A DNA stretch of 64,000 nucleotides from JABDIY01 sp963803875 (GCA_963803875.1 CAWDOA010000012.1:62001-126000); one strand, 5' to 3'. Shown: positions 9,528-19,345, numbered from the stretch's first letter. Numbers and translations are program-made. The notes: generated from the letters alone by a model not told the origin.

Positions 9528-10963
9528 TCCTTTTCGCCACGTCTGAAGGTGATGGGCCTCTGACTCGGAGCTTGGAGCGCCAAACGAGTTCCGAATGGCA
9601 GACGCTCGCCGTGGTTGCCGTGGACCAGACCGCCGGCCTGGGTCGGATCAGAGAATCTGGTGCATCGCATGTGGCCTTCTTGGACGATCGTGACGTCTGC
9701 TCACCCGATGCGGTCGAGGCTGTTCTCGACACTGCGAGCGCTGACCCATTGATCGATGTGATCTACTGCGACGAGGACACCATCGAAAACGGCGTTCGCA
9801 CCGCTCCTTTTCTGAAGCCGGGTTGGTCACCGGAACGTTTCAGAGCCCAGAACTACCTCGGTCGGTCGGTGTGGTACTCGGTCCCGTTCCTCCAAGACGT
9901 GGCCGCTGGCATTGCCAACCCTGCCGCATCGATCCCCGAGGCGCGACGCATCGCCCATATTCCCCAAACGCTCGTGCACCTGGGAACGCCTCAAGAGTAT
10001 GCGATCTGCCCAGAACCACCATGCCGCGCAAGCCCTTCGATGTCGGTGGTAATCCCCACGGGTGGGGTTGAAGGCCGGGTCGACGGAGTGGAGGTCGTCC
10101 ACGTCAACCACGCGATCAGATCGCTACTGCTCCAGTCGACGGCGCCGGACCTCGAGATCGTGGTTGTGCTCGACCGAACAACGGGGTCCGAGGTGCTCGG
10201 AGATCTGGTGGAGCTTTCAAATCTGTCAGTCGTACGCGACTTCGAGGAGTTCAACTTCTCCCGCGCTTGCAACATGGGAGCGAGGCAGAGCAGCGGAGAG
10301 GTGCTGCTTTTCTTGAACGATGACACCGAATGTCTGGATGGTGCAGGCCTCCATCGTTTGGGCGAGACGGCTGTGCGGCAACAGATCGGTGCCGTGGGCC
10401 CGCATCTGTTGTACGAGGATGGACGGCTGCAACATGCGGGTATCTGGGCACGAGCAGGCATACCCGGGCACCGCTACCCGGGCTTGAGTGGGGAGTTCAC
10501 CGGCCTCAACAACTCACTTCTCGTTCCCCAGAATTCGATCGCAGTCACCGGGGCGTGTCTCGCGGTGGAGGCCAACCGCTTCTGGTCGGTCGGCGGTTTC
10601 GACGAGCGATTCCCATTGAACTTCAACGATGTCGACCTGTGCCTACGGCTTCTTCACTCGGGTTATCGGACGGTCGTCGAGCCGATTCGCGCCTTCCGAC
10701 ACTTCGAGTCGGCGACCCGCGAACCGGCTGCATCTTCAGAGGAGTATGCGTTGCTTCGAGATCTCTGGGAGCCCGAGCTCTCCGACGATTTCTGGGATCA
10801 TCCGCGGCACAAATCCCCTGCGCCCAATGAGTATCCACCACCCGTCCCGGCCTACATCGAGGGGGTCGAGCCACTTGGCCTGGGGACACCGCACCCCCGG
10901 GTCTGGGACACCGCCGGTGGAATGCCCGTCAACTGGCCCCAGCGCGACGCCGAATCGGGCTGA
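9524..10963 (+). CDS. Two-domain GT2 glycosyltransferase
   Basis: About 480 residues. The first 160 residues are a degenerate GT-A domain (HVAFLDDRDV, YCDEDTIENG). The second domain is complete: SMSVVIPTGG, FEEFNFSRACNMGA, GEVLLFLNDDTE (DxD), AVTGACLAVEANRFW and FDERFPLNFNDVDLCLR (acceptor/catalytic block), then HFESATREP. The double layout is known in O-antigen and rhamnan synthesis enzymes. It is coupled to the coiled-coil gene by an ATGA overlap and followed 42 nt later by the dTDP-sugar genes, so a deoxyhexose such as rhamnose is a sensible but unproven donor. Confidence 0.82.
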   Translation: MILFATSEGDGPLTRSLERQTSSEWQTLAVVAVDQTAGLGRIRESGASHVAFLDDRDVCSPDAVEAVLDTASADPLIDVIYCDEDTIENGVRTAPFLKPGWSPERFRAQNYLGRSVWYSVPFLQDVAAGIANPAASIPEARRIAHIPQTLVHLGTPQEYAICPEPPCRASPSMSVVIPTGGVEGRVDGVEVVHVNHAIRSLLLQSTAPDLEIVVVLDRTTGSEVLGDLVELSNLSVVRDFEEFNFSRACNMGARQSSGEVLLFLNDDTECLDGAGLHRLGETAVRQQIGAVGPHLLYEDGRLQHAGIWARAGIPGHRYPGLSGEFTGLNNSLLVPQNSIAVTGACLAVEANRFWSVGGFDERFPLNFNDVDLCLRLLHSGYRTVVEPIRAFRHFESATREPAASSEEYALLRDLWEPELSDDFWDHPRHKSPAPNEYPPPVPAYIEGVEPLGLGTPHPRVWDTAGGMPVNWPQRDAESG

Positions 10964-11005
10964 GCATTCCTGCGTGCGCCAACTCAGTCTGCAATAGTCG
11001 GCAAC

Positions 11006-12046
11006 ATGCGGATTCTTGTTACCGGCGGCCTCGGATTCATCGGGTCTGCCGTTGTCCGCCAGGCCATCGAGACGGGCCACGAGGTGCTCAATATCGACCT
11101 CGAAACCTACGCCGGTGACCCGCGTACCGTTGGCGACGTTGCCGACTCAGACTGTTACCACCACCGCAAGGTTGACATCTGTGATGAAAGGGCCGTTCGA
11201 GCCGCCCTCGCGGAGTTCGACCCCGACCGGGTCATGCATCTCGCCGCAGAAAGCCATGTGGATCGCAGCATCGACGGGCCGGCCGAATTCGTTCGCACGA
11301 ACGTTGTCGGCACCACGGTGATGCTGCAGGAAGTGCAGGCCTGGTTGGCCGCCTCCCCCAACAGCGACTTCCGGTTCGTTCACATCAGTACCGACGAGGT
11401 CTTCGGTTCTCTGGGTCTTGACGACGGACCCTTCAGTGAGACCACGCCGTATGATCCCCGCTCGCCGTACTCGGCCAGCAAAGCAGCGTCGGACCATTTC
11501 GCCCGCGCCTGGTTTCACACGTACGGCCTCCCGGTGGTGGTGACCAACTGCTCCAACAACTACGGGCCCTACCAATTTCCCGAGAAGCTGATTCCACTGA
11601 TGGTGATCAAGGCGCTGCGGCGTGAGCCGTTGCCGATCTACGGAAAGGGCGACAACATCCGAGACTGGATCCACGTGGAAGACCACGCCGCTGGTCTGCT
11701 CGAGGCAGCGACCGAAGGGGTACCGGGCAGTACATACCTCTTCGGCGGCGATGCCGAACGCACCAACCTGGAAGTGGTCCGTTCCATCTGCGACCTGGTC
11801 GATCAGTTCGAGAGCTCAGCGGAGAGAAGTAGGCGGGATCTGATCACATTCGTCACCGACCGTCCCGGTCACGACCACCGCTACGCCATCGACTTCTCGT
11901 CTACGACCTCGTCGTTGGGGTGGACACCGTCTCGGACCTTTGAAGCGGGCATCTCCGACACGGTCGAGTGGTATCTGGACAACCCGGGCTACTGGGAACC
12001 GATCCTCGCCGGACGCTACGCCGGCACCCGTCTGGGCACATCGTGA
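11006..12046 (+). CDS. rfbB: dTDP-glucose 4,6-dehydratase
   Basis: A 346-residue extended short-chain dehydrogenase. It has the NAD-binding GGLGFIG (residues 7-13), the active-site STDE (128-131) with VFG, and YSASK (155-159) providing the catalytic Tyr and Lys. NCSNNYGPYQFPEKLIP and GKGDNIRDWIHVEDH are hallmark RfbB blocks. The enzyme converts dTDP-glucose to dTDP-4-keto-6-deoxyglucose, the branch point to dTDP-rhamnose and other deoxy sugars. RfbA follows 13 nt downstream. An AATAGT box (10993-10998) 7 nt before the ATG suggests a leaderless start. RfbC and RfbD are not in the window. Confidence 0.95.
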   Translation: MRILVTGGLGFIGSAVVRQAIETGHEVLNIDLETYAGDPRTVGDVADSDCYHHRKVDICDERAVRAALAEFDPDRVMHLAAESHVDRSIDGPAEFVRTNVVGTTVMLQEVQAWLAASPNSDFRFVHISTDEVFGSLGLDDGPFSETTPYDPRSPYSASKAASDHFARAWFHTYGLPVVVTNCSNNYGPYQFPEKLIPLMVIKALRREPLPIYGKGDNIRDWIHVEDHAAGLLEAATEGVPGSTYLFGGDAERTNLEVVRSICDLVDQFESSAERSRRDLITFVTDRPGHDHRYAIDFSSTTSSLGWTPSRTFEAGISDTVEWYLDNPGYWEPILAGRYAGTRLGTS

Positions 12047-12059
12047 AAGGCAGCGTGCA

Positions 12060-12926
12060 ATGAAAGGGATCGTGTTGGCCGGTGGCACCGGTACTCGCCT
12101 CCATCCGCTCACCCTTGCCGCTTCCAAGCAGCTGCTTCCGGTGTACGACAAACCGATGATCTACTACCCGATCAGCACGCTGATGTTGGCCGGCATTCGT
12201 GAGCAATTGATCATCACTACGCCCCAGGATGCAGCATCCTTCCAACGCCTCCTGGGAGACGGCTCCCGGTTCGGTATCTCGCTCTCGTACGCGGTTCAAC
12301 CGAGCCCCGATGGTCTCGCCCAGGCGTTCATCATCGGCGAGCGGTTCATCGCCGGCGGCGGCTGTGCACTCGCACTCGGGGACAACCTGTTCTACGGCGA
12401 GGGCATGTCGAAGCAGTTGGCCACCGCCGCGGCGATCCAGCGCGGTGCCAACGTCTTCGCTCAACAGGTCCGCGATCCGGAGCGTTACGGCGTCGTGGCG
12501 TTCAACCGGGCCGGACTTGCGACGAGCATCGAAGAAAAGCCGATCGAACCCAAATCACATTGGGCCGTCACCGGCCTGTACTTCTACGACGAACAAATCA
12601 CCGAGATCGCCAAGCAGGTCGAACCCTCCGACCGAGGCGAGCTGGAGATCACCACCGTGAACCAGACCTACCTGAATCAGGGAGAACTGAACGTCACCCA
12701 ACTCAGTCGTGGGGTCGCCTGGCTCGACACCGGGACCTTTGATTCCCTGGTGGAGGCCGGTGAGTTCGTCCGGGTCATCGAAAAGCGTCAAGCGAAGAAG
12801 ATTGCCTGCATCGAGGAGATCAGCTGGCAGCACGGCTGGATGTCTGACGAGCAGCTGGAGCAGGCTGCCCAACCACTTCTGAAAAGCGGCTACGGCGAAT
12901 ACCTGATCTCACTCCTGGACCGGTAG
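12060..12926 (+). CDS. rfbA: Glucose-1-phosphate thymidylyltransferase
   Basis: A 288-residue nucleotidyltransferase starting MKGIVLAGGTGTRLHP with the pyrophosphorylase loop GGTGTRL, followed by SKQLLPVYDKPMIYYP. ALGDNLFYGEG contains the Mg-binding Asp, and EEKP and WLDTGT are conserved RmlA motifs. It makes dTDP-glucose from glucose-1-phosphate and dTTP, the substrate of the preceding gene product. ATG 12060 lies 13 nt after rfbB; an upstream in-frame start at 11940 would lie inside rfbB and is rejected. Length is normal for RmlA. It converges with the GT4 gene, leaving 20 nt between the stops. Confidence 0.95.
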   Translation: MKGIVLAGGTGTRLHPLTLAASKQLLPVYDKPMIYYPISTLMLAGIREQLIITTPQDAASFQRLLGDGSRFGISLSYAVQPSPDGLAQAFIIGERFIAGGGCALALGDNLFYGEGMSKQLATAAAIQRGANVFAQQVRDPERYGVVAFNRAGLATSIEEKPIEPKSHWAVTGLYFYDEQITEIAKQVEPSDRGELEITTVNQTYLNQGELNVTQLSRGVAWLDTGTFDSLVEAGEFVRVIEKRQAKKIACIEEISWQHGWMSDEQLEQAAQPLLKSGYGEYLISLLDR

Positions 12927-12946
12927 CCGATCAATCCTCAGCGGTT

Positions 12947-15246
12947 CTACAAACCCAGACTGTGAAAGAGGGTCTCGGCGGCGATTGAGTATCTGTTCAG
13001 TTCGGCGTAGCGACGCATCGCTTCCGCCATACGAAGTGTGAGATGTGGGCTGGAGAGGAGTTCGGAGATCCCCGATGCCAGGTCCCGGGCCGAGACATCG
13101 GTTGCCACCGTCACGACAACGCCGTCGGGAAGTTCAGTCGCTGCACCCAGCGCAGTGGTGATGGTTGGGGTCTCAGCAGCGATCAGCTCGGCGAGCGCCC
13201 CCGACGATTCGCCGTTGGAAAACCGTCGCAGCTGCACGGCGAGCGCGACCGATCTCTGCTGGCGCCGGAACTCTTCTGGATCGAGCAGGTCTGTGAACTC
13301 CACCTCAACCCCGAGTTCGTCGGCGCGGATCTGAAGGTGATCTCTCAACGACGGTTCGCATTCGCCAACGAACCGGACCGTCAGAGTGCGTCCCGAGACC
13401 AGGGAACAGGCCTCGATCACCACTTCGGGGTTCTTGGCCGGATCGACGATTCCGAACACTCCGACTATCGATGACTCACGATTCGTCGGGCGCCCCCCGA
13501 GCGCCGGAACGGGCAAATCGAACAGGTGCTCAACAGCGGACCCGCTATCCAAGGAAAGAAGTCGGGCCGCGTGGTCGGAGTGGCAGAAGCGCTGCATCGT
13601 GTGCTGCATGATCTCTGCCGCCATCAGAATCCCAAATCGGTCCGCAGTGTCGGGATCGATCACATGAGTTTCAACAACCGACGGTCGGTACCGGTTGGGG
13701 TACATCTGTTCAGACATTGCCCCACGTGGTCAGCTCCAATCGCTGCAGGGTCAATTCGATAGAGCTCGTTGTAGAGACCCACGTAACGTGCGTCGTGGAA
13801 GTACGACTGCACCGGGCATCCGTCGGAGCTGTTGAAGTGCCCGCACATGAAACCGGGAGTTGCCCATCATGTACACAATTCGATCGAAGGGCTGACCGCC
13901 GAAATGGAGTTCATCGAGCTCTTCCAATGGTCGAACCTGCAACCGCTCACTTCTTCGAACTGGACCTCGCCCTCTTCGTCGTTCACCGCTGTGAATGCGG
14001 TGACGTTGGCATGACGGGAAAGCTCAGGTAGCAGTCTCGCCGAGTAGTACGCGATGCCAGACGGCTGGGGTGGCAGGGGGGTCACCACGGCAATGCGCGG
14101 CGCGGTTGACAACGACGCCGGTCGCCGATCACTGAAACTCTGGAGAGCCCCCGCGCAGAAGCGCCGCCGACCGGTCCCAGCTGAATTCGGTGTGCTGGTT
14201 GGCAACGATGGTGTCCCGGAACCCGGATCCGCGAGCCCCCGATCCAAGGCCTCACGGATCGAGTCGATCGACTCAGGATCGAACCGGGCCGGTTCAAAGG
14301 GCTGCACCTCTCTGAGGCTCGAGGAATCGGCACAGAGCACCGGCACGCCGCACCGCATGGCTTCGAGCGCCGGAAGTCCGAATCCCTCGTACAACGACGG
14401 GAAGATGGAAAGGGTGGCGTGCTGATTCAGTTCGACAAGTTCCTGCGTCGGAAAGGTAGCCGGGCAGTATGAGGTGATCGCGCTCGAGACCCATCGCCCG
14501 GGCCCGTTGGCGAAGGTCCTCCTCAACCCACGGGTCGAGCCTGCAGGCAAGAACCAATTGATGTCGGTCTCGCACGGCGCGGTCGAGGGCAGCGTAGGCC
14601 TCCAGGGTTCGGTCGATGTTCTTCCGCCAGTCGATACCGGTAGGGAACAACACGTACCCGGGCCGCAGCCCCTGAATCGATGGCAGATGACGCCCCCGGT
14701 CGGGGAGGAACGAACCGATCATCGACACCGGCGTAGATGACTGCCTGGCGACTCTCGGGGATGTTCAAGAGTTCTACGGCGTCATCCCGAGTTGCGAGAG
14801 AGATCGGAAGCAGACCGTCGAAGAGGCCGTAGCCAGCGACCCGATCCAGGTAGGCGGCCCGAAGACGCGGACTCCTCCAGGTACGGGTCGGGGAACTTCA
14901 GCGGAATCAGATCGTAGAGAACTGCCAGCTTGGTCCACGCCGGACCTCTTGCCCAAGGGGGTAGGACGGTGGCCAGGTCTTCTTCCAGTTCGATCAGGGA
15001 GCCGGCCAGGAACGTTCCACCACGGAACGGATCAGGAGCAAACTGGTCTGAGCGGACGAGTTTTCCGGTTTCCACCAACGGATGCAGCGACGCCGGCAAC
15101 GGTAGATGGGGATGGAGAAGGTAGTAGTCGATCACCTCTGGATGGCGACGCTCAACTGCGATCGCCAGTTGTGAGATGAGCCGGGCGATACCGCGTTCGC
15201 CGTGATCACGGTTCTGGGCGCCGAGCAGGTCGAAAACGACGGGCAT
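12947..15246 (-). CDS. Tandem GT4-type glycosyltransferase (many frameshifts)
   Basis: Joined across breaks, this is a protein of about 765 residues. The first GT4 unit starts MPVVFDLLGAQNRDHGERGI and carries FPTGIDWRKN (donor domain) and SLYEGFGLPALEAMRCGVPV (C-terminal E-x7-E motif). A second unit starts RIAVVTPLPPQPSGIAYYSA and includes FDRIVYMMGNS, YVGLYNELYRIDP and, from 13717 on, an unbroken C-terminal half with VGVFGIVDPAKNPEVVIEA. Frame changes are seen near 14872, 14690, 14445, 14225, 14150, 13935, 13815 and 13705, several in G or C runs or CTTTCC. Between breaks the protein stays highly conserved, which points to sequence error rather than old decay. Start ATG 15246 overlaps the upstream coiled-coil gene by one base. 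Confidence 0.7.
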
Positions 15247-15473
15247 CAGGAGGTTTTTCGTTCGGTGATCTCTCGAAGTTCGTTCTCCAATGCGGTGATG
15301 CGGGTGGAGAGCGCAAAATGCCGTTCGGCGGCACGAGCCTCCGAGTCCGACAATGCTCGGAGCAGTTCCTCCTTCACCGCGTGCACTTCATCGACAACTG
15401 CTCGAAGGTAGCGGTCCATTCGGCCGGTAACCGGAGCGGTCAGCTTCTTGGCGGCTGGTCCCAGATTTGGCAT
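15246..15473 (-). CDS. Small coiled-coil protein
   Basis: A 75-residue protein: a short basic N-terminus (AAKKLTAPVTGRMDRY) followed by one long amphipathic helix, LRAVVDEVHAVKEELLRAL continuing through ERHFALSTRITALENELRE. No signal peptide or membrane span. The stop overlaps the start of the tandem GT4 gene (TGATG). AATACT lies 6 nt before the ATG, so it may open the transcript. Its size and context match the other small coiled-coil proteins of the locus; a scaffold or length-sensing role is conjecture. Confidence 0.55.
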   Translation of the reverse strand: MPNLGPAAKKLTAPVTGRMDRYLRAVVDEVHAVKEELLRALSDSEARAAERHFALSTRITALENELREITERKTS

Positions 15474-15499
15474 GCCCCAAGTATTCCAGAGGGTGTGGG

Positions 15500-16549
15500 T
15501 CAGCCTCTGCTTTGACCGGTTGGTCTGTTTCGACGGTCAGCGAAGCGCCGGTCGGCACCTCGCCGATCGGGATTGACCGACGAGTCGTAGTGGGATGGCT
15601 CCACCTGGGCCTGTAGTTCCAGCCGCCGCACTCGCTCGAGCGTTCGTTGCGTCACGATCCGCTGAGATGCGATGAGATCGGCGACAACTGCCAATGCAAG
15701 GAGTTGAACCGATGCGATCCCGAGTGCTGCAGCCAAGATGATCGATTGCAGGTGACCCGAGGTGTCACCGGTCCGCACCCAGTCCACGACGAAGGGCAGC
15801 GACGCCAGGATGGCTCCGCCCAGCAGCAGGAAAGCGAGCGCACCGAAGAACTTCAGAGGTTCGTAGGCGGCAAACACTCTTCCGATGGTCAGCGCGTTTT
15901 TCTTGATGTAGCCGAACATCGATCCGAACAGGCGCGACTCCCGCACCTTGGGGTTGGTCCGGATGGGAACCGACATGATCGCAGCGTTGTGCCGTCCAGC
16001 TTGAATCAGCGACTCGATCGTGTAGGTGTAGCTGTTGACGACTGTCAGCCCGATCGCCGCTTCTCGGGAGTAGGCACGAAACCCGCTGGTTGCGTCGGGA
16101 ATCGTGGTTCCCGAGGCCTTTCGGACCGCCCAACTACCAAGTAGTTGCAGTCGGATCTTGAAGGCTGAGAACTCCTCGTGATTGCGAACATCGCGAGCAC
16201 CGACCACGATGTCTGCTTCGCCCCTCAGCACCGGGCTGGTCAACAGACCGATGTCGCCGGCGTGGTACTGATTGTCTGCATCGGTGTTGACGATGACGTC
16301 AGCACCGAGCTTGAGGCATGCGTCCAGTCCGGCCTGGAAGGCGGTGGCGAGGCCTCTGTTCTGCGGGAGCTTCACCACATGATGCACCCCGGCTGTCCGC
16401 GCCACCTCGACGGTTCTGTCGGTGGAGCCGTCGTCGATGATCAACCACTCGACCGAATCGAAGCCGTCCACAACGTCGGGCAAGGCGCCAATGGTCTCGG
16501 GGAGCTGATCCTCTTCGTCAAGGCACGGGATTTGGATTATCAGCTTCAC
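15500..16549 (-). CDS. GT2 polyprenyl-phosphate sugar transferase-like, with C-terminal membrane helices
   Basis: The N-terminal GT-A domain has IIQIPCLDEEDQLPETI, WLIIDDGSTDRT, PQNRGLATAFQAGL and IVNTDADNQY (DxD), the classic dolichol/undecaprenyl-phosphate mannosyl- or glucosyltransferase pattern (DPM1/GtrB-like). Two hydrophobic helices (about residues 235-258 and 272-297) anchor the C-terminus, followed by a charged tail rich in Arg and Asp. Such enzymes charge polyprenyl phosphate with a sugar for later use outside the membrane, for example by the multi-span protein at 19342-21255. Length 349 fits the GtrB/ArnC class. Divergent from the GT4-like gene at 16647. Confidence 0.82.
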   Translation of the reverse strand: MKLIIQIPCLDEEDQLPETIGALPDVVDGFDSVEWLIIDDGSTDRTVEVARTAGVHHVVKLPQNRGLATAFQAGLDACLKLGADVIVNTDADNQYHAGDIGLLTSPVLRGEADIVVGARDVRNHEEFSAFKIRLQLLGSWAVRKASGTTIPDATSGFRAYSREAAIGLTVVNSYTYTIESLIQAGRHNAAIMSVPIRTNPKVRESRLFGSMFGYIKKNALTIGRVFAAYEPLKFFGALAFLLLGGAILASLPFVVDWVRTGDTSGHLQSIILAAALGIASVQLLALAVVADLIASQRIVTQRTLERVRRLELQAQVEPSHYDSSVNPDRRGADRRFADRRNRPTGQSRG

Positions 16550-16634
16550 TCAGTGGCCAAGCTAGCCGTTTCCCACGCCCGGCTCTTGTATGGCGGTGGG
16601 ATCGAAGCTCCCCGGGCACGCACCCGAGCAGAAC

Positions 16635-16640
16635 TAGGGT
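16635..16640 (+). promoter_or_regulatory. Leaderless -10 box for the 16647 gene
   Basis: TAGGGT exactly 6 nt upstream of GTG 16647. This decides the start in favour of GTG 16647 over the TTG at 16641. Confidence 0.5.
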
Positions 16641-16646
16641 TTGGCG

Positions 16647-17783
16647 GTGCCTTCACCTAGCGGAGACAACGTCGGCAACACATCACCAAAATCACTCGAC
16701 GTTCTGTTCTTCGGGACCTTCGATGAGGGGCTGCACCCGCGCACAAGGATCCTTCGCGAAGGTTTGGAGGCAAACAGCCATCCGGTTTCGGTGATCAATC
16801 GACCTCTCGGCCTGAGCACTGCCGAGAAGGTCCGCATCGCCCGGTTTCCGGTCCTGGCCGTTCTGCTGGCTTTCAAGCTGCTGATCCGCTGGGCGCAGTT
16901 GCTGGCAGACAGCCGTGGAGCAACTCCAAACGTCGTGATAGTCGGCTACATGGGACACTTCGATGTACACCTGGCCCGACTTCGATTCCGGTCGAGTTTC
17001 TTGATTCTCGATCATCTCACAGGTCTGGCGGAAACGGCTCGAGACCGACGGGTGGACCGGGGGGCTCGTGGGCGATTGTTGGGCTTGGTTGATCGCTCTG
17101 CCTTGGCCCGAGCCGATCTTGTTCTATGTGATACCGACGAACAAGCCGCCCAGATCGCTGGCCAAGCGTCGGAGGTCATGGTCGTTCCGGTCGGTGCAGC
17201 CACAGAGTGGCACGATGCCCGACGATCGGCCACAACGCCAACCGGACCGATGAAGGTGGTCTTCGTAGGGCTCTTCACCCCGCTCCAGGGAACCGACGTG
17301 ATCGCTCGAGCGGCCGTCGAAGCACTCCGGTCGGCTGAACTAGAGTTCACGTTTGTGGGCACCGGGCAGGATCTCGATGTAGCGAAATCCGTCGTCGGTC
17401 CTGGAACCGCAGGGGTCTCTTGGCGTGACTGGGTTCCCGCCGCGGATTTGCCAGAGCTTGTGGCAGAGTTCGACGTGAGTCTGGGTATCTTCGGCACAAC
17501 CCCCAAAGCCCTCCGTGTTGTTCCCAACAAGGTCTACCAGGGGCTCGCGGCCGGCACGGTCGTCATAACCAGCGACACCGCCCCCCAACGACGACTGAAG
17601 GAACAACACCGTTTGAACCGGCTCCATCTCACGCCCCCTGGTGATTGGGGCGCTCTGGCTCGAGTTCTCAACGAATTTGCCCGGTCAACAGATCAGCTAC
17701 GCGACCGTGACACTACCGATTCTGACGAAGCGACCGCACCGGCGGCGGTTGTGGCCCCGCTTGCCGCCCGACTACGCGCATGA
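16647..17783 (+). CDS. GT4-like glycosyltransferase
   Basis: About 378 residues with a two-Rossmann (GT-B) layout. The N-terminal half has DVLFFGTFDEGLHPRTRIL and VVIVGYMGHFDVHLARL; the C-terminal half has MKVVFVGLFTPLQGTDVIA, FTFVGTGQD, LVAEFDVSLGIFGTTPKA and VVPNKVYQGLAAGTVVITS, the usual donor-nucleotide region of glycosyltransferase family 4. The last 30 residues are Ala/Asp rich and probably disordered. It starts a run of four overlapping genes (16647-21255: GT4, methyltransferase, flippase-like and large membrane protein), each joined by 4-nt overlaps, so the products very likely act together. Confidence 0.78.
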   Translation: MPSPSGDNVGNTSPKSLDVLFFGTFDEGLHPRTRILREGLEANSHPVSVINRPLGLSTAEKVRIARFPVLAVLLAFKLLIRWAQLLADSRGATPNVVIVGYMGHFDVHLARLRFRSSFLILDHLTGLAETARDRRVDRGARGRLLGLVDRSALARADLVLCDTDEQAAQIAGQASEVMVVPVGAATEWHDARRSATTPTGPMKVVFVGLFTPLQGTDVIARAAVEALRSAELEFTFVGTGQDLDVAKSVVGPGTAGVSWRDWVPAADLPELVAEFDVSLGIFGTTPKALRVVPNKVYQGLAAGTVVITSDTAPQRRLKEQHRLNRLHLTPPGDWGALARVLNEFARSTDQLRDRDTTDSDEATAPAAVVAPLAARLRA

Positions 17784-18485
17784 AGTACCCCGCTCTGTCG
17801 CTTGGAGCCTGGTTCCGTTACGACTTCATCTTCGAGCACCTGATCCCGGAGAATCCACGCTCGATTGTGGAATTCGGTCCAGGCTTGGGCGCGCTGGGCG
17901 TACGACTCGCCGACCATGCGGTGTACGAAGCCGTTGAACCCGACGATGAGTCGAGGCGTGCCGCCCAGCATCTACTTGGATCGAGGCGTCAAGGCCTCAC
18001 CGGATGAACTCACCATCGACCTAGTCGACGTGATCTGCGCATTCGAGGTACTCGAGCACTTGGCCGACGACATCAGCGCCCTCCGGGCATGGACCACTCA
18101 CCTCCGGCCGGGAGGCCTGGTGCTGGTGAGCGTCCCAGCTTTCATGAACCAGTTCGGACCCCACGATGAGATTGCGGGCCACCTTCGTCGCTACTCACCT
18201 GAGGACTTGGAACAGCTTTTTCGCAAGAGCGGGCTCAAAACCGAAGAGCTTCGCTTGACCGGATTCCCAGCCGGGTTCATTCTTCAGTGGGCACGGAACC
18301 GGCTGGCTGCCAGGCATCACGGGGGCCAAGGAACGGTGCAAGCGAGGACCGCCGCCTCCGGTCGGCTCTACCAGTTCGAATCCAATGGATGGTTGACCCA
18401 CCTCATTGCATGGCCGCTACGGAAGCTGCAACGTTTGCCGGTCCGCCGAGGCACGGGACTTGTTGGGGCGGCGAGGAAGCCTTGA
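17780..18485 (+). CDS. Class I SAM-dependent methyltransferase (frameshifted)
   Basis: Motif I is SIVEFGPGLGALGVRLAD and the post-I acidic residue lies in YEAVEPDDESRRAA. A one-base shift near 17965 (GCCCAGCATC) breaks the frame; the second part continues IYLDRGVKASPDELT and carries VICAFEVLEHLADD (motif IV of Methyltransf_11/23 enzymes), then GGLVLVSVPAFMNQFGPHDE and GHLRRYSPEDLEQLFR. About 235 residues in total. Start ATG 17780 overlaps the upstream stop (ATGA). This subfamily is common in lipid-linked glycan loci, next to GT2 and flippase-type genes. Acceptor unknown. Confidence 0.8.
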
Positions 18486-19345
18486 GACCAACGTGGAGCT
18501 GGAAGGCTGCGTTCTATGTTGCCGGCACGGTTGGAATGCTGGTTGCGGTTGTCACGATCGAACGACCCAGCGCCGATGACATCCCCTCGTTGCCCGCACT
18601 CGCTCTTGCGTGCGCGTTCACCACGACGTCCTTGGCCGCCGCCGGCTTCCAATGGGCCACTCTCCTCGATGCCCATGGAACCCAACGCCGGACGGCATTT
18701 CGCGGCGTGTTCGTATCCCAATTGAGCAAGTACTTGCCGGCCGGTGGAGTCTTTCAGGTCGCCGGTCAGCTGTCCCTTTCCGATTCGGGGACACCCGCAT
18801 CGAGATTCCAGTTGTATGTCTACGGCATGGTGCAACTCTGTGCTGCGTGCCCGCTCGTTGGGCTCTTGTTGGTCGGTCCTTCGTCGGCCGCCGTTCCCAA
18901 GACAATCGCCATTCTGGCCACGCCCCTCGTTCTGCTCGCCCATCCGAGGGTGATGTCGTGGGGACTGGATTTCCTGAGTCGGTTCATCAGGTCCGTCGTG
19001 AACGTTGTCGGACCGATTCCACCGGGTCGGCTCGCTCGCTCTCAGCTCATGGCATTGGCGAACATCGCATTGCTGAGTTTGGGTTTCGCAACACTCAGTC
19101 TGTCCGTCGATCAATCTGCATCGTTTCTCGTGGCAACAGGTGCCTTTGCACTCGCCTGGCTCGCAGGTTTTGTCGTTGTACCTCTACCCGCGGGGCTCGG
19201 TGTCCGCGAGGCGGCGCTGGTTGCCTTGCTTCCGGACCTCTCTGCCGGAAACGTTGTGCTCGCCGGCGTGCTCCTGAGGCTGGTGGGATTGGTCAGTGAG
19301 GTGGGGCTCGCCGGCGCGTCGTTGGCTATCAAGGCTCGCTCGTGA
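18482..19345 (+). CDS. Flippase-like membrane protein (LPG_synthase_TM/AglD family)
   Basis: TTG 18482 overlaps the previous stop by four bases (TTGA) and gives a 287-residue protein; longer in-frame versions run through the methyltransferase gene and are rejected. It has about seven to eight hydrophobic segments (AAFYVAGTVGMLVAVVTI, LALACAFTTTSLAAAG, TIAILATPLVLLA, LVATGAFALAWLAGFVVV) and the conserved stretch VVVPLPAGLGVREAALVAL, where PxGxGxRE is a hallmark of the lysylphosphatidylglycerol synthetase transmembrane/AglD family. Members are thought to handle or flip lipid-linked substrates. Fits between a methyltransferase and a membrane glycosyltransferase candidate. Confidence 0.75.
   Translation: MRPTWSWKAAFYVAGTVGMLVAVVTIERPSADDIPSLPALALACAFTTTSLAAAGFQWATLLDAHGTQRRTAFRGVFVSQLSKYLPAGGVFQVAGQLSLSDSGTPASRFQLYVYGMVQLCAACPLVGLLLVGPSSAAVPKTIAILATPLVLLAHPRVMSWGLDFLSRFIRSVVNVVGPIPPGRLARSQLMALANIALLSLGFATLSLSVDQSASFLVATGAFALAWLAGFVVVPLPAGLGVREAALVALLPDLSAGNVVLAGVLLRLVGLVSEVGLAGASLAIKARS

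Noticed and set aside
11940..12059. Upstream extension of rfbA
   Set aside because: It overlaps the rfbB coding region and lacks homology; ATG 12060 matches the RmlA N-terminus.
18287..18481. Long N-terminal extension of the flippase-like membrane protein
   Set aside because: It lies inside the methyltransferase gene in another frame; TTG 18482 with a 4-nt overlap fits better.
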